Shown piece after piece: positions 45,291-51,078 of a stretch of 51,078 nt of DNA. Numbering within the stretch: position 1 is the stretch's first letter; the number at the start of each line of letters is the position of its first letter. This DNA comes from Rhodoblastus acidophilus (lineage in GTDB: Bacteria > Pseudomonadota > Alphaproteobacteria > Rhizobiales > Beijerinckiaceae), in assembly GCF_025961575.1 (NCBI RefSeq), contig NZ_JAOQNX010000035.1, forward strand, positions 1 through 51,078, given 5' to 3'. The notes under the pieces were generated by a model, which did not search any database, was not told the origin of the DNA, and saw only the letters and a list, made by a program, of their open reading frames with translations. Made by a program: the position numbers and the translations under genes.

Positions 45291-45530
45291 ATGCTGCCGC
45301 CTCCCGACCCGCGCACGCTCGATGGTCAAGTTCGCATTTGTTACGGCCAATCGGCGCTGGCCGTCTCGAGTTTGGGGAACGCCCTCGGCCTGCTTGTTCA
45401 GGTTCAGGACGCAAGCGACGCGGCGCAGCTCATCCGGTTGCTGGACGCGACTCAAGCCCACCTGACCAACGCGCGCAAGGCGGCGGTGAACTTCGCCGGC
45501 ATGGTGTTGCCGTGCGCAGGGTCCATTTAA
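45291..45530 (+). CDS. Small hypothetical protein
   Basis: A 79-residue helical protein one base after the preceding stop. It has no recognised domain; AALAVSS-like and IRLLDATQAHLTNARKAAV stretches suggest a coiled or helical bundle. Confidence 0.5.
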   Translation: MLPPPDPRTLDGQVRICYGQSALAVSSLGNALGLLVQVQDASDAAQLIRLLDATQAHLTNARKAAVNFAGMVLPCAGSI

Positions 45531-45634
45531 TTCCGCAGAATCTCCAAAGTCCGCAACTTCAGCAGCTTCTCCGTAGACGCCGCCTCGGCCTCGGACAAAA
45601 TGTGCAAATCGTTCGGTTTCGAGGATCCGCCCAC

Positions 45635-45862
45635 ATGCTTGCTGCCGCATTTCGAAATGCCGCCCCGCGCTTCCCGGAAAAAGTCAGCGTGTACCTGCCG
45701 AAGGGCGCGCGCGCCGCAATCGAGCGCGCTGCCGAGCAAACCGGCGTGACGGCGCCCGAGCTTTTGCGCCTCGCCATCGTGGAGAAAATCCGTCCTGCTG
45801 AGGGCGGCGAAGACTGCGGCCGGAATGATCCAGCCCCGCGTCCGTCGCGCCCCTCTCTTTGA
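45635..45862 (+). CDS. Ribbon-helix-helix-like small protein
   Basis: A 75-residue protein: KVSVYLPKGARAAIERAAEQ followed by VTAPELLRLAIVEKI is the pattern of a CopG/Arc-type ribbon-helix-helix domain. The first ATG at 45635 is chosen; the frame is open further upstream without a clear start. Likely a small transcription regulator. Confidence 0.55.
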   Translation: MLAAAFRNAAPRFPEKVSVYLPKGARAAIERAAEQTGVTAPELLRLAIVEKIRPAEGGEDCGRNDPAPRPSRPSL

Positions 45863-45882
45863 TTTCCGCAGGAGTATTTCAA

Positions 45883-46377
45883 ATGCCGAGAGGCGGAAAA
45901 CGAGCAGGATCAGGTCGCCCCAGGGGAGTTGGGCGTCCGACCGATTTCAAACCGGAATTTGTCGCGCAAGCGAAGAAACTCTGCGCGCTCGGGGCGACGA
46001 CGTTCGACCTCGCAACCTTCTTCAATGTCTCTTCGTCGACGATCAAGAGATGGGCGGCCTTACACTCCGAATTTTCGGCCGCACTCGTCGTGGGAAAATC
46101 TTCGGCCGACGACCGTGTCGAGCGCTCGCTGTTCGAGCGCGCTGTTGGGTACTCGTTCGAGAGCGAGAAGGTTTTTCAACATGCTGGGCAAGTCATTCGG
46201 GCCCCAACGGTCGAGCATGTTCCGCCTGATCCGGGGGCAGCGATGAACTGGCTCAAGAACCGCCGCGGCGATGTTTGGCGCGATAAGCACGAGCACCAAT
46301 TAGGCGGCGCAATCGAAATCGTGAGCAAGGACCGACGCGACGCAGCGGTGCGGGCGGCCTTGCGCGCCGACACTTGA
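45883..46377 (+). CDS. Terminase small subunit-like protein (TerS)
   Basis: A 164-residue protein with a basic N-terminus, a helix-turn-helix (TTFDLATFFNVSSSTIKRWA) and the domain RVERSLFERAVGYSFESEKV... ending PDPGAAMNWLKNRRGDVWRDK, the pattern of small terminase subunits in many Rhizobiales phages. TerS recognises the packaging site. AGGAG eight bases before the ATG at 45883 fixes the start. No large subunit follows. Confidence 0.8.
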   Translation: MPRGGKRAGSGRPRGVGRPTDFKPEFVAQAKKLCALGATTFDLATFFNVSSSTIKRWAALHSEFSAALVVGKSSADDRVERSLFERAVGYSFESEKVFQHAGQVIRAPTVEHVPPDPGAAMNWLKNRRGDVWRDKHEHQLGGAIEIVSKDRRDAAVRAALRADT

Positions 46378-46388
46378 AGGGGCGAGCT

Positions 46389-47399
46389 ATGGGGTTCTTC
46401 GACAGTCTTTTCGGCGGGGCGGACAAGGCCGCTCAGGACCAGATCAACGCGATCCAGCAAGGCTTGGGCGCGGCCAAGGGCAATATCGCGGCTGGCGACT
46501 CCGCGCTGAACACCAATTACGCCGCCGCGCTGCAGCCCTACCTGCAGAACTATTCAACCGCGCAGCAAGGCGTTTCGAAACTGGGCGACCTGCTTGGGCT
46601 CAACGGCGCCGCCGGCAGCCAGAACGCCCAGGCCGCGCTTACGGCCATGCCGGGCTATTCGTTCACCGTTGGCCAGGGCAACAACGCGATCAACGCGGCG
46701 GCGGCGGCCAACGGGACGCTGGGCAGCGGCAACCAGGCGCTGGCGTTGCAGAAGTTTGGGCAGCAGGCGGCAAATACGAATTATTCGAACTATGTCAGCC
46801 AGTTGCAGCCGTATTTGACCGCCAGCGCGACCGCCGCGTCTGGCATCGGGGACACCTATAAGGGCCTCGGCAACATGCTCAACGCCAACCAGAACACGTT
46901 GGCGAACCTGAACGTCGGCGCCTACACCGGGATTGGGAACGCACAGGCCAGCGCTGATCTTGCCAATCAAGGCATGGGGCTCGGCGCGCTGTTCGGAGCT
47001 TTGGGCTTCGGCAGTTCCTCGGGCTGGGGCGGGAGCATGGGCAAGAGCCTCGTGGGCGGGCTTGGCACGGGCGCTTTCAAGCTTATGACGGGTGGCGGCC
47101 TCAGCCCGATCTTCTCTGATGAGCGTCTGAAGGAGAACGTTTCCCCGGTCGGCGAGCTTTACGACGGGACGCAGGTCTATCGCTACAACTACAAGGGCGA
47201 CGGGACGCCCCATATCGGCGTCATGGCGCAGGAGATTGAGAAGAAATATCCCGATGCGGTCACCGAATTCGGCGGCCTGAAGGCTGTGGACTATGGCAAG
47301 GCCACGGATATGGCTTCCGAGCTCAGAAAATTCGTCGACGCGGGAGCCCTACCACGGGGCGACGGAGGGTTCGCGGCTGCGCTCGACCGCTTCCGATAA
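46389..47399 (+). CDS. Virion protein with C-terminal S74 intramolecular chaperone domain
   Basis: A 336-residue protein. The N-terminal two-thirds is Ala/Gly/Asn/Gln-rich with helix-forming repeats (AALQPYLQNYSTAQQGV, and the similar SQLQPYLTASATAASGI), as in phage ejection or injection proteins. Near 250-320, SDERLKENVSPVGEL and HIGVMAQEIEKKYPDAV are the peptidase S74 chaperone motifs that self-cleave after trimer folding. It is the only structural-type protein in the element. Confidence 0.78.
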   Translation: MGFFDSLFGGADKAAQDQINAIQQGLGAAKGNIAAGDSALNTNYAAALQPYLQNYSTAQQGVSKLGDLLGLNGAAGSQNAQAALTAMPGYSFTVGQGNNAINAAAAANGTLGSGNQALALQKFGQQAANTNYSNYVSQLQPYLTASATAASGIGDTYKGLGNMLNANQNTLANLNVGAYTGIGNAQASADLANQGMGLGALFGALGFGSSSGWGGSMGKSLVGGLGTGAFKLMTGGGLSPIFSDERLKENVSPVGELYDGTQVYRYNYKGDGTPHIGVMAQEIEKKYPDAVTEFGGLKAVDYGKATDMASELRKFVDAGALPRGDGGFAAALDRFR

Positions 47400-47543
47400 C
47401 TGCAGGTGGCGCGAGATGAAATCTAGTCTACACGCCCACCTTGCCCGAGATGAGCCGCGCAGGGCTGCCGATGATGTCGCCAGGGATGAAGCCCGCGAGC
47501 TTTTCGGCGAACCCGGGCGGGTTTGGCTTGAGCATGGTGGGTG

Positions 47544-48080
47544 ATGGCGGACGATCGTAAGTCGGTTGACTGGGAAGCGATTGAGCGCGAGTTTCGCGCC
47601 GGTCAGCTTTCCATTCGCGCCATCGCTTCGAAGTTCGGCGTTACCGACACAGCTATTCGCAAGCGCGCCAAGGCGCATGACTGGACGCGCGCTCTTGCGG
47701 ACAAGGTTCGCGAGACGGTTCGCGAAAAGCTGGTTCGCAGCGACGGTTCGCAGGAAGGTTCGCAAGAGCAACGCGCGACCGACAAGGAAATCATCGAAGC
47801 GGCGGCTTTGCGCGGCCTTGAGGTCATCACCTCTCATCGCCGCGATTTAACGCAAATCCACGCGCTCAAGCGGATCCTTTTATGGAAGGGGATGCGATCG
47901 ATCGGGCCCATGCGACACTATTCGATAGCCCGCTCAGCGCCGAGGAAGCCGCTTGCCACGATAAGGCTGTACGCCGCGCGTCCTTCTCCGCCGCAAGCAT
48001 TTTCGCAGTGGCAATCCCGCCGGCGTGACGAGCTCCATCTGTCCGTGAGGGCCGCAGGCGGGAATCCTTTTCAGCCCTGA
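47544..48080 (+). CDS. Second TerS-like protein, C-terminus disrupted
   Basis: Residues 1-112 match a small-terminase pattern: WEAIEREFRAGQLSIRAIAS, then FGVTDTAIRKRAKAHDW (helix-turn-helix), then IIEAAALRGLEVITSHRRDL. After about residue 112 (near 47,880) the frame turns into Arg/Ser/Pro-rich sequence, while another frame from an ATG at about 47,884 gives a more protein-like run (SPLSAEEAACHDKAVRRASF). A frameshift or fusion point is likely, so the gene is probably broken. ATG 47544 is used. Confidence 0.5.
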   Translation: MADDRKSVDWEAIEREFRAGQLSIRAIASKFGVTDTAIRKRAKAHDWTRALADKVRETVREKLVRSDGSQEGSQEQRATDKEIIEAAALRGLEVITSHRRDLTQIHALKRILLWKGMRSIGPMRHYSIARSAPRKPLATIRLYAARPSPPQAFSQWQSRRRDELHLSVRAAGGNPFQP

Positions 48081-48121
48081 AGAACCATGCGATGGTGTGC
48101 GCGACATTCCTGTGGGGCAAG

Positions 48122-48613
48122 ATGTTTAGCCTGGGACGTTTCCTTCCGGCGATTGCCGTTCTCTTTGGCTCCGCTATGGCTGCAGACAATGAAGTTTTGT
48201 TCGCCAAGAAGGCGTTTCTGGATGTCGGCGATGCGGTCAGCGTAATTGGTACCATTTCTGGCGACGGCGTCGGATATCCGAACAACTCGGCTCGGATCTC
48301 ATGCTATCGAGCGCGGAATGAGTGCGTCGTCACAACCGTTGAGCAAATCGGCCTCAATCATGTGGGCAGCATCAGCGAACCAGCATTCATCCCGGTTGCG
48401 CGATGGACAGCGACCGAAATCGTTGCCGAGTACGACGGCCTTGGCGTGGGTTGCTCCAGCCTCTCGATTTTCATCGATCGTGGGACGCACAGGGTTCGTT
48501 GGGTCCAAGCGCCGAAAAATTCGGCATATGCGCTTTGCGAGCACTCTGAGCACACCACGTTGAATTGGTACATCGATGACGCGCCCGGGCAAAAGCAATT
48601 CGACGCCAAATGA
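48122..48613 (+). CDS. Secreted cargo protein, function unknown
   Basis: A 163-residue protein with a signal peptide (cleavage near AMA-ADNE, residue 20) and four cysteines in the mature part (two in CYRARNEC, one in GVGC, one in ALCEHS). It is beta-rich and periplasmic or secreted. It has no phage role that I can see, so I regard it as cargo. The ATG at 48122 with GGGG upstream gives a clean signal peptide. Confidence 0.6.
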   Translation: MFSLGRFLPAIAVLFGSAMAADNEVLFAKKAFLDVGDAVSVIGTISGDGVGYPNNSARISCYRARNECVVTTVEQIGLNHVGSISEPAFIPVARWTATEIVAEYDGLGVGCSSLSIFIDRGTHRVRWVQAPKNSAYALCEHSEHTTLNWYIDDAPGQKQFDAK

Positions 48614-48700
48614 TGTGTCAATCGCTCCTTCAGCGGCGGTGGCTCCCACCAGAAAGGGCGCATCCTATTGCGGTCTGTCGCGCACTACCGATCAGTCGCC

Positions 48701-49216
48701 TTAATTCCCTTTGCCCGCAAAGGGGACTAGCTGCCTGATTTGTTGGCATTCATCATCGTCTGAAAACCTCATCCTCGTCCTGACGACATCTAGAATATCA
48801 TTGCGGACCGGTTTACCTTCCCTGTTCAGTTGAATAAATGTTTTTGCATCTTTATCTTCGCATTTAACATTAAGCCAAGACTTTAAATTTTCATAATCAA
48901 ATCCATGTTTTTCAGATTCTGCAAATAATATATATTGAGATCCGATTTTATTCGGTGTTACATCTAAAAGTGTTCCTGATTTGTCCCGTAGAACAGAATG
49001 ATGTTGGCCCAAAATTCCTTTTTCGATCGACCAAAGGGACCAACCGTGCACGATATCCCCGCGACCTTCTTGTGAGGCTGCCCACACATTGTACCAACAA
49101 CGCCCAATCAAAAATCTCTCATCTCCCAAATTCACGGGAACCTTCACTGCAGTAAGATTTCCTAGTAGCTTTAAGAGCTGCAGCAATTTTTTATCATTTA
49201 TATCAGGGACTCTCAT
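48701..49216 (-). CDS. AT-rich cargo protein with conserved Cys/His/Asp motifs
   Basis: A 171-residue protein on the opposite strand to the rest of the element, in clearly AT-rich DNA with its own codon habits (many AAA, ATT, TTA). The pattern GRCWYNVWA (C40), VHGWSLW (H57), QHHSVLRDKSG (H72/H73) and LLDVTP (D85) resembles an uncharacterised family with a conserved Cys, His and Asp, a possible thiol-enzyme triad. It looks like a recently acquired moron gene. Defence or toxin function is possible but not shown. The flanks (48,614-48,700 and 49,217-49,403) hold no other gene. Confidence 0.6.
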   Translation of the reverse strand: MRVPDINDKKLLQLLKLLGNLTAVKVPVNLGDERFLIGRCWYNVWAASQEGRGDIVHGWSLWSIEKGILGQHHSVLRDKSGTLLDVTPNKIGSQYILFAESEKHGFDYENLKSWLNVKCEDKDAKTFIQLNREGKPVRNDILDVVRTRMRFSDDDECQQIRQLVPFAGKGN

Positions 49217-49403
49217 AAATATAACACCTTTATCTGCTGTCTTTTGAAAGAGATAAAATTTAGATGTGAATAATTATATAATGAGCGCGTAATTCGCTCC
49301 AGCCATCTCGCTGCGTGATCATCTCCCGCTCACGCCAAGTTGAGACAGGCTTCGCGCCGTTGCGGAGTATCTTTGCCTGGTCGGCAGACGAGAGGGAACC
49401 GCC

Positions 49404-49721
49404 ATGGACCGGCCACGCGTCTATACCCCGGAGCAGGTCGCTGAAATCCTGCAGTGCAGCCCCGCGCACGTCCGCGCCATGTGCAATGCCGGGCGACTTC
49501 CGTTTTTCCGGCTTGGGGGTAAGCTGATCCGCATCCGCGCTGCCGATCTCGAGGCCTTGATATGTCCATCGAATACAAGCTCCAGCGCCTCAGGGGAGGC
49601 TGGGCCATCGCCGGCTATGAAAACGGCAAGAGAGTCAGTCGCAGACAGCTTAGATCGAGCGATGCGGCAGATGCGGCAGTCGAATTCGCGGAAGCGGTCG
49701 CCATCGCCCGCAAGCCCGTAG
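49404..49721 (+). CDS. Excisionase-family DNA-binding protein
   Basis: A 105-residue protein whose first 52 residues are a classic excisionase-type winged helix (YTPEQVAEILQCSPAHVRAM, then GRLPFFRLGGKLIRIRAADLEALI). The remaining 53 residues are Ser/Arg-rich and overlap the integrase gene by 160 bases in another frame, so the tail may be non-essential. AGAGGG precedes the ATG. Confidence 0.75.
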   Translation: MDRPRVYTPEQVAEILQCSPAHVRAMCNAGRLPFFRLGGKLIRIRAADLEALICPSNTSSSASGEAGPSPAMKTARESVADSLDRAMRQMRQSNSRKRSPSPASP

Positions 49722-50593
49722 ACCCCGACGTCTCTGAAATCTGGACTGCCTATCGTCAGGATCGCGCAGGCCGGCGCATCTCCGAAAACATGGAGTGGAG
49801 CGGCAAGGCCATCCTGCTGTTTTTCGGCGCCAAAAAGCCGGCCTCGATCACCACGGAGGACTGCCGCGAATACGCAAAAGCGCGCTGCGCCGCGGGCCGC
49901 CAGAACGGCACGATCTGCACGGAGCGTGGACACCTGCGCTGCGCGCTGAAATTGGCGAAGAACTCCAAGATGATCGCAGAGCTGCCCTATATCGAGCGGC
50001 CGGAACTGCCACCGCCGAAGGAACGCCACCTGACGCGCAGGGAAGCCGAGCGCGTCATCCTAGGAGCCAGCGCGCCGCATGTGCGCCTGTTCATCATCCT
50101 GGCGCTCTCGACGGCGGCCCGCATGTCGGCATTGCTGGAGCTGACTTGGGATCGCGTGGACTTCGCGCGCGGGCTGATCGTCCTGGGGAGCCTCGACCGC
50201 ACGGCGAGACAAAAGGGCAGGGCGACCGTCCCGATGACGCAGACGGCGCGCGCCGCGCTCTCGTCCGCCAAGGAAGGCAAGATGTCCGATTATGTGATCG
50301 AGCATGGCGGGGAGAAGATCGCGACCATCAAGAAGGGCGTGAAGGAAGCGGCGCGCCGGGCGAAGGTCGCGGGCGTCACGCCGCATGTGTTCCGCCACAC
50401 CGCCGCTGTATGGATGGCTGAGGACGGCGTCGACATGGAGGAGATCGCCTCATACCTGGGGCATTCTGACTCGACGATCACGAAGCGCGTCTATGCGAAA
50501 TTTTCGCCAGAGCATCTGAAGAAGGCGGCCGGGTCGCTGGAAATGAAGATTCCTCCATTCTCGACGCGTTATGCGCCAGCCAGTCCGGCGTGA
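49562..50593 (+). CDS. Tyrosine recombinase (second integrase)
   Basis: A 343-residue phage integrase of a different subfamily from the first: no DUF4102 domain, but a core-binding domain (about 60-150) and a catalytic domain with R187 (TAARMSALLEL), H275-x-x-R278-H279 and Y311 (RVYAKF). All catalytic residues are present. It starts inside the excisionase gene, which implies tight coupling. A strong terminator and a tRNA-3'-end-like sequence follow, as expected next to an attachment site. Confidence 0.92.
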   Translation: MSIEYKLQRLRGGWAIAGYENGKRVSRRQLRSSDAADAAVEFAEAVAIARKPVDPDVSEIWTAYRQDRAGRRISENMEWSGKAILLFFGAKKPASITTEDCREYAKARCAAGRQNGTICTERGHLRCALKLAKNSKMIAELPYIERPELPPPKERHLTRREAERVILGASAPHVRLFIILALSTAARMSALLELTWDRVDFARGLIVLGSLDRTARQKGRATVPMTQTARAALSSAKEGKMSDYVIEHGGEKIATIKKGVKEAARRAKVAGVTPHVFRHTAAVWMAEDGVDMEEIASYLGHSDSTITKRVYAKFSPEHLKKAAGSLEMKIPPFSTRYAPASPA

Positions 50594-50703
50594 CGCACGG
50601 TTGGCCAACCCCTTCAACACCGCCACAAGTTTGACACAGCCTTCGGTCATCAAGTTCCCAATTCCAAGGCGAGCTCGGATGTACAGACGCCAGGGAGCAG
50701 AGG

Positions 50704-50736
50704 CCCCGCACGGTGAAGACCGATCGCGGGGTTTTT
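50704..50736 (+). terminator. Rho-independent terminator after the second integrase
   Basis: CCCCGC (50704-50709) pairs with GCGGGG (50726-50731), with an inner CGGT-GAAG-ACCG tetraloop hairpin, followed by TTTTT (50732-50736). Convincing intrinsic terminator. Confidence 0.85.
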
Positions 50737-50827
50737 CGTGTCCAAGCCCGCGCAGAGCGCCGTGACGGACGGAGAACAAGCGGATCAAGGCGAAACCAGC
50801 GGCGCGCCGATCGCACTCCTGTTGCGC

Positions 50828-50851
50828 GTTCGAGTCCTACCCCTCTCGCCA
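50828..50851 (+). other. tRNA 3'-end-like sequence, candidate attachment site
   Basis: Reads as a T-loop (TTCGAGT), T-stem half (CCTAC), seven acceptor bases (CCCTCTC), discriminator G and CCA. No matching 5' acceptor or T-stem half precedes it, so it is a fragment or a coincidence. A similar stretch (CGAGTCCTACC then TCTCCCGTCA) recurs at 50943-50963. The rest of 50,737-51,078 shows no gene. Confidence 0.45.
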
Positions 50852-51078
50852 GTTCTAACTTATGCCCAACCCGTGTGAAGGATGCGCTCTCTCGACCGCG
50901 CAACGCCAAAGCCGGCCGCTCATAACGGTCTGGTGGGGGGGGCGAGTCCTACCTCTCCCGTCACGGGCGGTCTTGAAAACCATTTAGAGCGCGTTCGGCG
51001 GCTTCAGATTCAATGGGGGATTCCCAACTGGCTTGAACAATGCGATTCTTTCTTCGTGATTGCGAGGGAGGAATCCCA

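Larger units (their letters stand above)
36586..50851. mobile_element. Satellite-like/prophage-derived island at tRNA-Arg
   Basis: The island begins at a tRNA-Arg 3' fragment and contains two integrases, excisionase-like regulators, replication genes with an iteron cluster, two small terminase-like genes and one virion-type protein. No capsid, portal, tail, lysis or large terminase gene was found. The right limit is uncertain: I place it at the tRNA-3'-end-like sequence after the second integrase, but the element starting at the tRNA-Arg fragment may run past the window. Two different tRNA ends suggest two elements merged or nested. Confidence 0.6.

Noticed and set aside
47450-47560. 36-codon frame beginning MSRAGLPMMSPGMKPASF between the S74 and second TerS genes
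   Set aside because: Protein-like composition, but no ribosome site and overlaps the next gene; too short to support without conservation data.
50881-50963. tRNA-Met-like sequence with anticodon arm GGCCG-CTCATAA-CGGTC
   Set aside because: No D-arm, no 5' acceptor strand matching CTCTCCC, and the T-loop reads GGCGAGT; cannot fold as a working tRNA.
50965-50990. GGGCGGTCTTGAAAACC resembling a tRNA-Ser anticodon arm
   Set aside because: The stem breaks after three pairs and no other tRNA arms are found around it.
1-51078. CRISPR array or rRNA genes
   Set aside because: No regularly spaced identical repeats with unique spacers and no rRNA-like sequence were seen; the short direct repeats found are iteron- or operator-like.

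Overview
The window is high-GC chromosomal DNA from an alphaproteobacterium, most likely of the Rhizobiales/Hyphomicrobiales. This rests on gene content: oxygen-independent ubiquinone genes ubiTUV, a pst-phoU-phoB locus, a TamA/TamB pair, OprB-type porin, an Arg-tRNA(ACG) of Rhizobiales type, and a composite inverted repeat typical of that order. I cannot name the genus.

Positions 1-36,100 are ordinary chromosome in compact operons. First comes a ubiquinone locus: ubiT-ubiU-ubiV on the minus strand, divergent from ubiD-ubiX, with a perfect FNR/FnrL-type palindrome between them. It is followed by a DUF2161-like gene, a membrane-anchored GH3 (NagZ-like) enzyme, a zinc alcohol dehydrogenase/small membrane protein/type II NADH dehydrogenase operon, and a YhiI-RbbA-YhhJ type ABC export operon interrupted by a 129-bp dyad repeat. 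Next are an OprB porin, then a chemoreceptor and a GGDEF-EAL protein encoded side by side that share a homologous periplasmic sensor. A complete pstSCAB-phoU-phoB operon follows, then an M20 amidohydrolase, and finally tamA-tamB on the minus strand.

A decayed fragment of a CtaG-type cytochrome oxidase assembly gene (about 36,109-36,417) and a 50-nt 3' fragment of tRNA-Arg(ACG) (36,586-36,635) mark the border of an integrated element. From 36,700 to about 50,850 the genes are mobile. A P4-type integrase is preceded by four GCTTACCGGG-type repeats. After an orphan gene comes a tightly overlapped cassette on the plus strand: AlpA-like regulator, two small orphans, TSCPD-like protein, RuvC-like resolvase, Toprim primase, RecA-like helicase, an iteron cluster with a hairpin (a candidate replication origin), DUF2786-like/HTH protein, DUF5681 protein, small phage proteins, a terminase small subunit-like protein and an S74-chaperone virion protein. 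A second, 3'-disrupted TerS-like gene, a secreted cargo protein, an AT-rich reverse-strand cargo gene, and a second excisionase/integrase pair with a strong terminator follow.

No large terminase, portal, capsid, tail or lysis gene was found. Integrase + AlpA + primase/helicase + iteron origin + small terminase without structural genes resembles the layout of phage-inducible chromosomal islands (phage satellites), though a deleted prophage or a composite of two elements cannot be excluded. The two integrases each sit beside a different tRNA 3'-end-like sequence in opposite orientation, which favours a composite island. This region is the best candidate for something undescribed.
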